64,000 nt of DNA. Source: Dipteris shenzhenensis (taxonomy: Eukaryota > Polypodiophyta > Polypodiopsida > Gleicheniales). This document shows positions 12,176 through 24,479 of this stretch, piece after piece. The notes under the pieces were generated by a model. The model did no database searches. It was not told the DNA's origin and worked only from the letters and a program-made list of their open reading frames with translations. The position numbers and the translations under genes were made by a program. Position 1 is the stretch's first letter. Each line of letters starts with the position of its first letter. Location of the stretch: the NCBI GenBank assembly GCA_047967505.1, contig CM106539.1; one strand, given 5' to 3'.

Positions 12176-12884
12176 AAAATGTCAAGGAACGCATTTTCAA
12201 CTTGTACTTATTTCTTCCTAATAAGCTTCTCCATACCATTGCACGAAACCTTTTAGAACAAGCCTAGCTTTGTACCTTCCATGCAACCATCTAGATTATA
12301 CTTCACCTGAAGCCCATTTGTTGGATATTGATTTCTTTTCTATTGATAAATTACACAATACTCATGCACATTGCATTCATCTCTTCATCCAGAGCAATTT
12401 CCCATTTTGGCTTTGGAAATCCTCAAAATATATTGGTGTTTCTATCTGCATGATGGTTGTCATTAGAGCACAACTAGCACTTTCAACTTGAAGTGATTTT
12501 CCTTTCTGAACGTATGTCAACCTTTGTAATTGTTTTCTCTCTCTTATTGATCCCTGGGACATTTGAATCTTAGTACTTTGACCCTTCACAAATTTTTTCT
12601 AGAAAATTGAGCATTGGAATACCAATGATCATATTTTGATTAATTAATTAGTTAAACTTTTGAAATATACATGGACGTAGTACTTGTTCCACAACTATGA
12701 GATTGGGATAAGTTGGTACTCTACTACCATTGCATGCAAATTTGGTACTAATATTATTCTTTCTTTTATGCATTTTTCACAAATACCATTCAAGGAAATA
12801 GTATAGCTACCATGGATAAATTTCATGTCATAGTTAGATGCAGTAGAACTTGGGATTCGGAGACTTTCTACAGATACTTCACAT

Positions 12885-13346
12885 GTGACAGCATACGGGC
12901 AACACCTGCTTGTGTTGGGAGCTGTCCACGAGCTCATCATCTACAATGGCCTTCAGAGATGGCCATCATCTGAGGGATTCACATGCTTCCCACATGGAGG
13001 CGGGACTAGCATAGTGGACTACCTACTGGGCCCATTGGCTTTTGTCTCACGGATACGTGACCTTACCATACCCCCCCCCCCAGTTGGAGCCGACCACTCA
13101 TATCTGGACTTCTATGTTCTTGCTACTACACCACGCACAGGGAGAGTTCCTACTGCTACTCGTACCCAGATCCACTTTGATCGTGCCCTTGATCTAGTGT
13201 ATGTGTGTCACTTAGCCAGAGAGCTTCCGGCCCTATTGGAGGCTGATTTAGACCTTGCCCACACCTCAACCACCCTTGTCACAGTGATTCAGGATGCTGC
13301 AAAGAGAGCTAGCATCTTTAACAACAATAGAGCTAGGCTACTGTAA
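12885..13346 (+). pseudogene. LINE copy A: AP-endonuclease C-terminal fragment
   Basis: The open frame aligns by eye with the endonuclease of LINE D (23086-23412). Shared words are M-T-A-Y-G-x-H-L-L, W-P-S-S, C-F-P-H-G, D-Y-L-x-G-P-L-A-F, P-P-P-x-G-A-D-H-S-Y-L and T-R-x-Q-I-H-F-D-R-A-L. A-D-H-S-Y-L corresponds to the catalytic S-D-H motif of APE-type endonucleases. Only the second half of the domain plus the following linker is present (about 153 residues). Both ends are abrupt and no tail is attached. A C12 homopolymer lies at 13070-13081. Confidence 0.75.
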
Positions 13347-13349
13347 AAT

Positions 13350-14041
13350 TTCAACTTCCTTTCCTTTGTTGTGGCTCATGGCCACTCCGCCTATAAGGAG
13401 CTTCTTTCCTCTTGGTTCATTGAGCACATATTCTTCTTTTGGGCCACCAATATGCTATTGACCATTCTCTCTAATTTCTTGTCTTGCAAAATAGTAAGTA
13501 ATTTTATAACAGCTCATTACTAACAAATCTCATTAACTAAGGTGTTAAGAGATAGGGGGGCAATTTTTGACAAATATGTAGATAAATAGTCCGTAATAAG
13601 GTTACTCATGTCTCTCATTTAGGCTTGGGTGTAATTGTGTTGGCCTGTGTGCTTCAAATTAAAAATGATACATGTAGAAAAGACCGGATCTTTCAGATGA
13701 ATTACTTTGTTTGAAGAAGCAATCCACATCTACAACATGGACAGCTAGCTGCAAGATCGGCCTTTTTTAACGGCTTCATGAAAGGAAAACTTTTCTCTCA
13801 ACTTTATCTCCTCAAACTCATGACAGAATATTCACAAGCATTGCCATAATTTTGTATAATCTAATGAAAATGAGGGATATGGCAAGCTGGCTTACATTTA
13901 AAAAATGAAAATCCAGCACCAATAATTTCTTGTAGGGAGAGGGTGGAAGGAGAAAAGATTTATTAATGTTTGCATAAGGCCAGAACAGCCTATAACACCA
14001 AGAAAACATGAGAGTACACCCCCTATAAAGGAAATAGAGTT
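13350..14041. other. Non-coding stretch
   Basis: No gene or repeat recognised. Confidence 0.4.
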
Positions 14042-14086
14042 GTCTAAGGAAAACTACAGGTGATCCTAAGAACTGCATCCCCTGTT

Positions 14087-14125
<39 letters not shown>

Positions 14126-14200
14126 CTTTATTGCACACATCCCTGGAGTATCATCCAAAGGAAAACTACAGGCGATCCTAGGAACTGTATCCCCTGTTGA

Positions 14201-14243
<43 letters not shown>

Positions 14244-14447
14244 CTTCATTGCACACATCCCTGGACTATCATCCAAAGGAAAACTACAGGTGATCCTAGG
14301 AACTGCATCCCCTGTTGAAAAGAGAGAGAGAGAGAGAGAGATTTACTTTCTTGCACACATCCCTAGAGTATCATCCAAATATAATTAAGCATAAGACCCT
14401 GAAATTGAAGAAAGATTTGCATTATTGCACACATCCCTGATGTATCT
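14042..14447. repeat. About 115-bp minisatellite with embedded (GA)n, 3.5 units
   Basis: Units start at about 14042, 14158 and 14277, with a degraded partial fourth unit from 14380. Each unit reads GGAAAACTACAGG.GATCCTA..AACTG.ATCCCC, then TGTTGAA(A), a (GA)n run of different length in each unit, then ATTTACTT..TTGCACACATCCCT. The flanking parts are nearly identical while the (GA)n length varies, so the microsatellite slips inside a tandemly amplified unit. Confidence 0.9.
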
Positions 14448-14744
14448 GAAAATACTCTCCAGGAAGAAAAGTGAAACCACCTAGCACAATACCAGAAAGT
14501 ATTATTGCAGAGCACTCCTATGCTGCACAAAATCAATTGTTACCATCCAGGATGAAGGATTTGCAATATCAGTTTATACTCTACATACTGCAAATTATAC
14601 ATAAAATGCGTATGAATAACAATCTGGCTAAGAGAACCTCTCTCACTTTCTTCAAATGACCATACATTCACAGGGAAGAAATGGATCAAGTTTCTAAAAA
14701 AACATTTACTAATTTGGAGTAAGAAAGAGAGAGAGAGAGAGACG

Positions 14745-15231
14745 ACTGCAAAAGGCCAAATTGGTTTATGAGACCAAACACAGATAATGATGAGCTCCAG
14801 GCTGCCAGAAGCAAGGGAAATGGATGTATACTAGTGCACCTCTAGAAGCAGTAGCTAAAATAGACATACTCCATGGTAAACCTTGAAGAATTCAACATTA
14901 TAAGCCTAGAAATGTCTCTAAAAGGACTCTCTAAAAAAGAGAGAAAATTTAATATTGTACAGCACTTTCTTTAAACCTGTTCAACATTCACCTTGAAGCT
15001 CAATCAATACTAACTGACAACTGCAAAAGGCCAAATTGATCTCTGAGACAAAATCCAGAAACATGATGAGATCCAGGCCCCTGGAGCAAGGGAAATGGGT
15101 GAGAACTAGTGCACCCCTAAAAGGACTACCTCAAATAGAGAAACTTCACGCTGAATCTAGAACAATGCAACATCGTATGGCAGTTTCTTAAAATCTGGTC
15201 AACTTCGACCTTGAAGCTCAATCAATACAAA
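14745..15231. repeat. Tandem duplication, about 275-bp period
   Basis: The first copy (14745-15009) and second copy (15020-15231) share CTGCAAAAGGCCAAATTG, ATGATGAG.TCCAGG, AGCAAGGGAAATGG, ACTAGTGCACC and CCTTGAAGCTCAATCAATAC in the same order. The second copy has a deletion. No coding content. Confidence 0.75.
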
Positions 15232-16160
15232 TGCTTTTTTCCTAGCAGTTGTACACAGAGTAAAAACAAGACAACCAGTTATGAATACCATAATTAATCA
15301 TTAATTTGAAATGACTGAAGGGTGAAGGCTGATGTATCAAAACATGCGAACTTGATAGCACTTCATAAATTTAAGTGGCACTTGGAAATTTATTTCACCA
15401 GTAGTTCTAGTACAAAGAACATACAATTATTACTTTCACGAATTGTCCTAATCAGACTCAACTGTTTGATCCAGTAGCTTGCAGCATTTCTACACATAGT
15501 TGCCAGGTGTATCCCTGGTCTTGACAATAACATTGAAAATGATAGCCCTTTCCCCTAATGCAATGTGCATTAGCATAGATACCAGCATTCTCTGCAGTGC
15601 ATCATCCAGCCAAACAGGACAATCTTGCTGTGTCCACACGTATATGCCTCTTTCAGTATAATATTTTTAGAATGGGAGGCGGCTTCATCTTGCCAAGATA
15701 CGCAAGTTCCATTAAAAACATGATCTGCCATGCTTAATCCTTCATGATGCACAAATAGGCGTGTCTTTATCAGTACATGTGCACCAAAGCAACATGCTAT
15801 GGTTCTTCGTCTGGAGAATGCTTAGATTCCATTTGCCCAAGAAAAATCACCCTAGCTAGCACTTTGGCCTTCAAGTCTTGACACATCACTCAGTCTTCAA
15901 GAGTTCAGCTTTAGCATCTTCTTAATATTGCAAATAAATCAATCTGTACCTGATACAAGTCAGGAACTTTGCAATGTCAAATTCAAATATACTGTATACT
16001 ATCAGTAGAAAGCAAGAGAATCTTCCTCAGTTTCTCATGGTTTATTATTAGCTTAAGGGATGGGAATGGAAATTTGCACTTCAATTTCCACACCTAGTTT
16101 AAGTACAATGTACTGCCAAACAAACTCTCTTTAGGTTTTATTCAGAACATTCTTAAAATA
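15232..16160. other. Non-coding stretch
   Basis: Nothing recognised apart from short chance frames. Confidence 0.4.
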
Positions 16161-16420
16161 TCTATTGCTTGCCAAACACCAGAAACTTTGTACAATCGCA
16201 AGCACTTTGTATAGGCGCAGGTACAAAAGGTGATGCAACGGGTAGAACAGCTAGGGACGCAACTGGGCCGAAAGACTCAGGATCTGTACGCGATCTGTAC
16301 GGAAGTCCGTATAGTCGTACGGATTGTACGGATGGAGCGCAGCTGAGGCTATTGAAAGCTGTGGGCGACACAGATCCAGGGGCAGGAGCACAGGTCTAGT
16401 AGCGCTCTAATACCACTATA
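16161..16420 (-). mobile_element. Minus-strand LTR-element leader with variant primer binding site
   Basis: On the minus strand TGGTATTAGAGC (16415-16404) differs by one base from the initiator-Met primer binding site. The downstream leader (16160-16400) is unusual, with many GTACGG/CCGTAC words and mixed GC content. A similar GTACGG-rich leader lies at 51610-51790. The LTR should lie to the right of 16417; its far edge is not resolved and the internal gene region is absent. Confidence 0.4.
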
Positions 16421-16689
16421 CGGACGATGTGCAAGAGGAGCAAGTACAGGAGTCGATGGAGATAAGCCGTCACGTTAACTAGACTAGATGAAAAGAAAGG
16501 TACATAGTACTTGAAGGTAGACCCTAGAACTAAGTGTCCTAGGTGTCACATAGGACTAAATGTCCTATGTGGCATAAAAGGCACTAAAACACTAGAGTGC
16601 CTATAACTATGCCTACAAGGCACATACCAGGGCCCATAGGGCATCACTAGAACCGGGAGAAGATGGCCTACAGGAACAAAAGTGCTCAA

Positions 16690-18730
16690 AAGACCGGCAA
16701 TCCCCTTCCAGTCTCCAATCCATAGACGATGCTGAACGGACTCCTCAGCAGAAAGGCAAGAAGCGCAACTAGAAGCTGCCCCAAACTTGGACCTCCACTA
16801 ACTCACTGTAGCTCCTTTGTGAATAGAAAGCCAAAAGAAAAGAGTGATTTTTCTATTCTTGAAGGATTTCCAAAGTATCATCAAAAGGACTTCTGAAAGT
16901 CAATAGAATTGGAAAATTTTCGTAATGAGGAGCCCTGGTGGGCTTCCAAACCCTAAGGCTGAGCTGAAATCTCCTGGCTCTTCGTTTAGTTCCGTCAATC
17001 AATCCACTCTGTATCCCCAGGATCCCACTGCAAATACTTTATGGTACATCTCCACAGGGTCAAATCCTAACCATGTGAAAGCTCTTCGTTTAGTTCCGTC
17101 AATCAATCCACTCCTAATCCCCAGGATCCCACTACAAATACTTTATGGTACACCTCCATAGGGTCAAATCCTCCATGAACCCAAGGGAATGTGATTCGGG
17201 TTAGGGTCTAGATACCATCCTGAAGTCAAGAAGCACTACTCCACATGACCCAAAACCTTGACCTATGGCATCCCCGTCTGAACCTCATTGCAATCCCATG
17301 ACCTGAAGAGGAATACCTAACCTCATAAAAACCCCAATCCAAGAAGAACGATGGTGAACCATGTCATCTGTAACAACCCAATGCAAGGGTATGGCTACAT
17401 CAATCTGCTGAATTCTCCTTCACTATCTCTAAGGTGACTTACAAAATAAAATTTGTGATCATTCGAAATATTTTTGAAATCCTTCCAAGAACCCACAGAG
17501 GAAGTAGGACCTTCTTCCATTTAGAACACTACCTAGAAGTATACTGTCATTTCACATGACAGTTTGCCTATTAATCTCTTCCAACCAAGAGGGGGGAACT
17601 CTTTAAAGATTCCTCTTGAAGCTGCCTCAAGCTTTCAAAATGGCAGCCATTAAAGGGGAGGAAAGGACACTAAGATGAGCTGAAGTAAAATCCACCCGAT
17701 ACTATCCATCCAATCTCCACTCATGGACGCAAGCACGGCTATATGCAATGAATGAAAATATCTTAGGAAAGGACCCTAAGATGAGCTGAAGTAAAATCCA
17801 CCCAGTACTATCCATCCAATCTCCACTTGTGGAAGCAAGCACGACTATATGCAATGAATGAAAATATCTTTGCAAGGTTCCTATCTTGGCAAAACCCCCT
17901 TGATTTCTCATTGCAAAGCAAGGCCCTGCAATACGGAGGCCTCCTCCTCGCGTGGGGAGAATCAAGGTCTCCCAAGCCACCTTGGCTCTCGTGTCTGACG
18001 AACCATCTAGGCCAATTCAAAAAACTTTCTTATAGGCCTTTTGAGTTGAGTGATGCATTTCCTAGAGTAGCACCAACAAGAGCAAATCGAGCATGCGGTG
18101 GCCAGCAATACCTCGTCAAAAACCACCACCCTGGAAGCGAGGTCAAGTTCAACTGAACTCCAAAAGAGGAGTTTTCTACTGAAACTCCCCAACAAAGTAG
18201 CAAGCCACTGCGAAGGAGAGAGACCCACACCGATCTAGCAGCCTAAGTATCTCACACAGACACGCCTACGAATCCAACTAAAACAAAAAACAGCGCCCCA
18301 ATCTAGAGTTTCCTCATCCCTAATCCAGAACCCATTGAATTTACTCCAGTTGATAGGTGCATCTGCTGCTGAATCAAATACATCCAAGGCTACCCTCAAA
18401 GAATATTGAGTCTTGTGGAGTGACTTTTTTTAATTTTAAAAGCAGCAATCTCAAAGGTTAGCTTATTGTCCAAGATCTCCTCATCTTGTCCCATGGAAAG
18501 TGTCAACCCAATAATGTCAGCCTGAGGTGCTCATTGCTTCAGCCAAAAACAAATGCAAGAAAGGGACAAGAGGGCATCCCTGCCAAACTAATCTAGAAAT
18601 CTGAAATCTCTCTCCCTTGTCCCCTCTAATACACACCTGGCTGTGGGCTCCTCTAAACCAAAAAAGTAAAAAAAATGGCTAACCTCTAGCCACTCTACAT
18701 AGGCCATTCCAAAATCAAAAGATATTATAA
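16690..18730 (-). mobile_element. Plant LINE remnant, RT to C-terminal region
   Basis: Minus-strand pieces, in order from 18730 down: W-Q-G-C-P-L-V-P-F-L (the RT R-Q-G-C-P-L-x-P motif, about 18560-18590); S-F-S-R-K-L-L-F-W-S-S and A-S-R-V-V-V-F-D-E-V-L-L-A-T (about 18060-18190), the usual post-RT block; then W-E-T-L-I-L-P-T-R-x-G-G-L-R-I (about 17925-17975). These give the classic RT - connector - zf-RVT order. Frameshifts and stops are frequent. Two short tandem duplications interrupt it (16978-17173 with 104-bp period, 17664-17872 with about 106-bp period). It is a different family from the (CT)n-tailed LINEs. Confidence 0.65.
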
Positions 18731-18734
18731 GTTG

Positions 18735-19610
18735 GACTTCGTTCGCCGAAATGACGAGGAACTACTGAATATTTTGTTTAGTAACAACTCTAAATGACTT
18801 TCGGCGGAGAGTTCTAAAGGGGCGGTCCCCTTCACCACTCACTGACACTCAAATCTGGCATAACTATGCACGCACACTTTATGATATCCCAAATCAACCA
18901 GCTCCTAACCTCTCTCACACACCCTGCCCCACATCTTGCGCACTCTTCACTAGATGGGTGTGAAGGATGCCGTGATCAAACTTCATAATGGCCGAGCGAA
19001 AGATCATGAGGGCCTATGCATTAAATTCACTGAATATGGGATTAATCTCCCAGCCCCGATCTTAGCGAAGCTCTTTAATGAAGCTGTGCATTTCATTTTC
19101 AGATGCCTAGTATACTATGCGATCCGAGGACGCTTCTATTGCCTCTTCAAAGATAGTGCTCAGATATTGTCCCGCTTTCTCTCCTTTCCAAACCAGAGAT
19201 GCTTAGCTACCTTTATTCATGAGGCAATTAGACACCGCGAGCATCTACTTTGATCACGGAGATGGGAGCAAACCTCCTTGTTGATAGACTCTTCTCAAGG
19301 CTCGATCACTACGTTCTTCCAACCACACCATGCGGGCTCCCATTCCATGAGGCTCCGCCATGATTGTGACATAGAGCCAACGACACAACAGCTCAGACAG
19401 AGGGTTGATGCATAGATAAAGCTTGGGAAATTTCTTCCCTGTTCAAAGTTGGGGCTCCACCGACAGGGGTCACTGTAGCCCTTATCAGACGCAGAGCTAC
19501 GACCATGAGACGACATAGAACCACGTCCGCGGGCAGCCGCCAGCACTCTATTTATGACTTTATGCCCTCACTACCTCATCTCCCTCAATGCTCCGATGAT
19601 GAGGATGTTA
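18735..19610 (+). mobile_element. LINE copy B, internally deleted
   Basis: Positions 18836-19105 match the start of the RT region (L-Y-D-I-P, then D-A-V-I-K-L-H-N-G-R-A-K-D-H-E-G-L, I-L-A-K-L-F-N-E-A). At about 19106 the frame jumps straight to the C-terminal finger region (Y-Y-A-I-R-G-R-F-Y-C-L-F). The RT palm, thumb and finger cysteines are missing, a deletion of roughly 1.5 kb compared with the other copies. The disordered C-terminal tail remains, including Q-G-S-I-T-T-F-F at 19296-19319, which matches a PIP box. No stem-loop or (CT)n tail follows. Non-autonomous and dead. Confidence 0.7.
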
Positions 19611-19619
19611 GCGTTGGGT

Positions 19620-21810
19620 AGGCGATCATCATTCTGACATGATTGTATAGCACTCAGCACTTATCATTCTGACATGACTAGCCAAGGGTGGGGCAGACAC
19701 ATGGTATGCAAGTATATCTACCTGGCTTGCCTAGCACGGTATCCAAATGGATACTTCCTTTCAAAAAAGCACAGACGTGCCTCTTGAGTCTATTCCACGA
19801 GATGAGATCAACCGTATCATACGATTAGATCTCCTCCAACTCCATACATCCTAGACTTAAGAGGAAACCAGGAGCTTCCCATGCTCGTGCGGCCCCGACT
19901 ACCATGTATGCAGCGCGCTTCTGGGGATGCGACCTCCCCAGGACAAATTCGAGGATTTTTGAGCGGCTACGAGCGATTATGAGATCCAAGATGATTTGAT
20001 GTAAGCCCTCAGTCCCGCATGAGATAGTACAGGCAGAGTTCGCCATGACACCTCTCCAGATCGATGCCATCTTCTAGACCGTGACATTCATACACAGGAG
20101 AATTCCGACACTTGCTGGCCCTGGAGTCATCCAAACGATATCTACCTGGCTTGCCAAACACGGTATCCAGATGAATACTTCCTCCCTTTTAGAAAAGCAC
20201 GGACGTGCCTCCTGAGTCTAATCCACAAGATGAGATCAACCGTATCATATGGTTCGATCTCCTCCAGCTCCATACATCCTGGACTTAAGAGGAAACCAGG
20301 GCCCCGACTGCCGTATGTAGCGCACTTCAAGGGATGCGACCTCCCGAGGACAAATTCAAGGAAATTTGAACGGCTACAGATGATTATGGGATCCAAGATG
20401 ATTTGATGTGAGCCATCAGTCCCGCATGAGATAGTACAGGCAAAGTTTGCCATGACACCTTTCTAGATCGATGCCATCTTCCAGACCGTGACATTCATAC
20501 ACAGAGTTTGGGACTTACCTCACTAGACAATTCCAAGACTGGCCCTAGAGTCATCCAAACGACTAGCAAAGGGCGGGGCAAACACATGGTATGCAAGTAT
20601 ATCTACCTGGCTTGCCAAGCACGGTATCCAGATGGATACTTCTTCCCTTTCAGAAAAAAGCACGAACGTGCCTCCTGAGTCTATTGCACGAGATGAGATC
20701 AACCGTATCATACGGTTAGCAGCTCCATACATCCTGGACTTAAGAGAAAACCATGAGCTTCCCACCAAGATCCAATTCTACTACGACCGCTTTCTGAGAA
20801 TATCGGAGGGGGGATTCATCATCAGGCCCCAATATCTTGACGACAAAGGAGTCTCACATGCACTGCGGATCGCCATCGAACAAATGCGAGTTTCATCCCA
20901 TCAGATGAGGATCGAGGCGCAGAGAGCTGCAAGTATACCTGGAGAGCACAGGATTTTCATGCTATGGATGCTAGGGGTGGTTGAGACAGAGGATCCTTTT
21001 CTTTGTGCTTGCCCAGCATACTATGAGATCCGAGGACGCTACCACTGTCTCTACCTGGAGGGGAGTGGCTTCCGTCCACTCACGACTGATCCATTTTCCA
21101 TGACCAGATCTACATTGGGCTCTATCTGATGGAGATGTGCCGGCACAAGGAGACACTCCTACAACAAATCAGAAACAGCATGGGGCAGCTAGAATGCATG
21201 GCATAGAGGCTGACTGGACACAACGACCTATCACAAAATTCTATACATTGGAGTTTGCTCCAAGACACAACCGAGTAGAGGAGGAGCAGCTAGCTGATAT
21301 GAGGGCATTCTGGATCAGCAGCAGAGATAGCCGACACGATACTACTGAGAGAGGGACATAGAGACCACGCATGAGACACAGAGTGCCAAGAGTACATCTT
21401 ATTGAGGTTCGACCCATCACAGCTTTTCTCAGGGGGGATTGAAACAGAGGAGGGTTCACTCTGGACATAGCCCAGAGACTTCAGAGATCGACGAGATAGC
21501 GCCCCCTGCCACAGCGCGAGACAGCTCGATAGACACAGATACGAGATATTCTCACAGCCCACTAGAGAGCCATAACTGTGCCGGGTTTGGGTTTCTGAGT
21601 TTCTGAGTCCCGCCTCCAAGCTCTGAGATTGACTTCATTCAGCTTGTTCTTGATTGATTGAGTATTGAGTATGTTTTTGCTAGAATAGATTTGTACTTAG
21701 TACTCAGCAAGGGCCGTAGCACGCCCTCTACTCCAGCCCACTAAGGCTTGTATGAGTCTACTTTTTGTGTGCACGTTGTCCCATAGGCCCGCGAGGCCTC
21801 TAGCAAACAT

Positions 21811-21856
<46 letters not shown>
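19620..21856 (+). mobile_element. LINE copy C with internal triplication and intact 3' tail
   Basis: This copy retains the ORF2 thumb-to-finger region, the C-terminal tail and the 3' end. A segment of about 430 bp is present as blocks 19713-20138, 20140-20563 and from about 20600. The order of ORF2 words is therefore scrambled (D-E-I-N-R-I-I-R appears three times). The last block continues normally (20632-21129) through the thumb and [15 protein letters not shown] to Q-R-P-I-T-K-F-Y (21231-21254). The 3' end has the stem AGGCC/GGCCT (21785-21789 with 21795-21799, loop CGCGA), TTAAT and (CT)21 (21815-21856). A weaker upstream stem AGGG/CCCT pairs 21710-21713 with 21724-21727. Confidence 0.75.
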
Positions 21857-21859
<3 letters not shown>

Positions 21860-21912
21860 ATAGGCCCGCGAGGCCTCTAGCAGACATTAATCTCTCTCTC
21901 TCTCTCTCTCTC
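21857..21912 (+). mobile_element. LINE tail-only copy, about 35 bp plus (CT)n
   Basis: Immediately after the CT array of LINE C, the last ~35 bp of the LINE 3' end recur (stem AGGCC 21862-21866 and GGCCT 21872-21876, then a one-base variant CAGACATTAAT), followed by a new CT run (21892-21912). It is either an extremely 5'-truncated insertion into the CT array or a tandem slip duplication. Confidence 0.8.
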
Positions 21913-22013
21913 CCCCTCCCTCCCAGAAGTATAGCCTCATTTGGACGAAGGCGGCAAAGATAGAAGACCCGAATGTCAAGGCTTGCATACCAACACTCAA
22001 GGAAGTATGTAAG

Positions 22014-22720
22014 ATGCAAGATACTGAAATTGAATGCCTACACAAGAAGCTGAGAGAGAATATAGACGACGAGCTCTCAAACCTTCGTGCTCAAATGCAA
22101 GACGAAATGAAGAAATGGCTAGGGGAGAAGCAAACCAAATGGACATGTGAAAAAAGTAAAATGCTGCTGGACATGACCCGTGTTCTAGATCAGAAAACCA
22201 GTCATTTGGCCTCTCAGATTGAGACATTGCAAGCCCATGTTGCTGCCCTTAAAGATGAAAATGAGAAGTTGAAGGCAAGTGCACATTGGGAGGGGAGCTT
22301 CAGCCACCTTTAAACAAGGAGCTGAACGCCATTAAAGAGCAAATGAAACAGCTAAAAGATGCAAAGGGGACATCAAAGGAAGGATGCAAGATCATTGATC
22401 TGCTGAAATCAGAGAATGAACAGCTCAAAAAGGAAATGGCAACTTTGCAAACAACGATACAAGGGAAACATGCTGAGTTCATACAGCAAATCACGAAGGG
22501 GAAGGCAGATATGCTTGCATGGAAAGATGTACTAAAGAAGGACACAACAGCACCCAAAAAAAAGAATCTCATCTTTGAAACGCTTAAAGAAGAAAAACGG
22601 CAGGGCAGCAAGGCTCTGAATGTGCTGATTAGAGGCCTAACAGTAGGTGATAGCCCCATGTCAGATGCCAAAACCCTTTTTGACAAGATGGGAGTCAACC
22701 TTACTTGTGAATCAGCCTAG
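22014..22720 (+). pseudogene. LINE D ORF1: coiled-coil RNA-binding-like protein
   Basis: Two overlapping frames (22014-22313 and 22286-22720) join by one frameshift near 22290 into about 230 codons. The product is mostly heptad-rich coiled coil (L-A-S-Q-I-E-T-L-Q-A-H-V-A-A-L-K-D-E-N-E; later L-K-S-E-N-E-Q-L-K-K-E). It then reads K-A-L-N-V-L-I-R-G-L, like the N-V-x-I-x-G-L strand that opens the RRM-like domain of L1-type ORF1 proteins. ORF1p binds LINE RNA in retrotransposition. No CCHC knuckle is visible. A relative lies at 54675-55172. The function is inferred from position and architecture. Confidence 0.6.
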
Positions 22721-22886
22721 AGAGTTGGTAAAGCAGAGGCACCAACGAGGCCCTTGGTAGTAAAGCTACGAACAACCAAGATAGATCCACCCTCATGAGT
22801 ACGCGGGCAACACTAAAGATAACCAGGATCTTTCTGGATGAAGATCTCACACTCCTACAGCAGGAGCATAGAAGGGAAGGGATGGT

Positions 22887-23412
22887 GTGGGTGATGGCTG
22901 CAAGACAAGGGCAGTTTATAGAGATGGCAAGGTGATCATTGATGACATCACAAAGTTCTCTAGACAGGGGGACACTCTCCTCCTTGGTGACATCAATGCA
23001 CGTACTGCGAATAGACAGGTTGGCCTAATAGATTTCGATGAGGGGATCGTGAGGCAGGCCGCAGTCAGTAGATGCAGATACACCAATGACAGCATATGGG
23101 AGGCATCTACTCGAGTTGGGAGCTATCCATGACTTGATCATATATGGCGGTCTCTGGAGATGGCCATCATCTAGTGGGCTCATTTGTTTCCCACATGGCG
23201 AGGGGAGAAGTACTGCGGACTACCTGATCGGTCCACTAGCCTTTGCCCCACGGATACATGATGTTATTGTGCCTCCTCCTCCACTCGGGGCTGACCACTC
23301 ATACCTTGCCTTTTGTATATCGGTCGCCATGCCAACCATGAGGAGGACCCCCCCGCCACCCACTCGCATTCAGATCCATTTTGACCGAGCTCTTGAGCCA
23401 CCCGGATTTTGA
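22887..23412 (+). pseudogene. LINE D ORF1 C-terminus fused to AP-endonuclease fragment
   Basis: The frame opens with R-A-V-Y-R-D-G-K-V-I, then D-T-L-L-L-G-D-I-N-A-R-T (about 22972-23007). G-D-I-N-A-R is the G-D-x-N metal/phosphate-binding motif of APE-type LINE endonucleases. A frame change near 23090 continues with M-T-A-Y-G-R-H-L-L and ends with G-A-D-H-S-Y-L (the S-D-H-like catalytic His region) and T-R-I-Q-I-H-F-D-R-A-L. The N-terminal half of the endonuclease is missing, so this copy could not nick DNA. Confidence 0.7.
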
Positions 23413-23691
23413 GCGTCCAGTATTACTTGAAGGGAGTGGATCTCACACATGCATTAGATACCCTTGTCTTAGTGATACAGGATGTTGTCACCAAATCCTT
23501 CCCCCCGACACGATCTTCACGTGTCCTAGATGGGAAGATGGCCCAAAACCCCTGGTTCGACGATGAGTGCAGAGAGATGAGAGCCCACCTTACACGTAAG
23601 CGAGCACTAGGACACTTGACTTCACCAAAGGCACAGCGGATCTAACGCCGAGTGGCACGGAGTAAGAAGGGGTCTTTTCCTCATACATAGA

Positions 23692-24240
23692 ATGGATGAG
23701 GTGATCAGATCCTTTCGCAGAGGATATCCTACTACGGTATGGGGGCTCTTGTCAAAGGGGAAGTCACCCATCCCCATCACAAATCCAACAGTATGGCGTC
23801 CATATGCATGCTCTCTATATGATGTCTCACGTCTGGCACCACCTAATATATCCTCTATGCCCAGACCAACTACGTGTCATTTGTTTACTGTGCTGAATGT
23901 TCGGGCTGCCCTTTTCCGGCTTCATAATTGGAGATCACCAGATCATGACGGACTACGCACTGTTTGCACATGGACAGGAGATTTTGACCCCGATCCTAGC
24001 ACAACTATTCAACCATGCCGTATGCCATGCCTTCTCGCCTACCTAGAGCACCACCACCATGATACACAAGGAAGGTGATCCCATGGACACTAGGAACTAC
24101 CGCACTCTTATGATTGGCCACACTTCGGCTAAGATATATGGGTTGGTACTAGAGAGGGAGATCAACAACCACACAGAGGACTAGCAACGGGCTCTTGGGC
24201 AGGCAAGTTTTCGGAGACAGCACTACACCCTAGAACACAT
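23692..24240 (+). pseudogene. LINE D ORF2: start of reverse transcriptase
   Basis: Pieces match the N-terminal RT motifs: L-F-R-L-H-N-W-R-S-P-D-H-D-G-L; then in another frame D-P-M-D-T-R-N-Y-R-T-L-M-I-G-H-T, G-L-V-L-E-R-E-I-N and G-Q-A-S-F-R-R. The expected F-V-D-F-x-K-A-F-D and Y-A-D-D motifs are missing: sequence jumps at about 24260 to the region just before the thumb. The RT is therefore catalytically null. Confidence 0.65.
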
Positions 24241-24479
24241 GTTCACGTTGAGGGTATTGAGGAGGGGAAGTCTGGGCATCAAAAAGTCCACCTGCAGAAG
24301 GACCAGCAGTAGAAACAACCACTGTAGCATTGGCTGGCCTTAGATCAGCCCCAGAAACAATATGGGGTAGTGTTCAACGGACCATGTTTCACGATGACCC
24401 ATGTAGGTACGGCACAACTCACACGAGGATGGGGTGCTCTGGCCTAACTAGAGAGGCGATGCTTCCAGGACCCTGCGAC

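Noticed and set aside
14042-14447. Regularly spaced direct repeats resembling a CRISPR array
   Set aside because: Units are ~115 bp, with near-identical 'spacers' and an internal microsatellite; the context is plant nuclear DNA.
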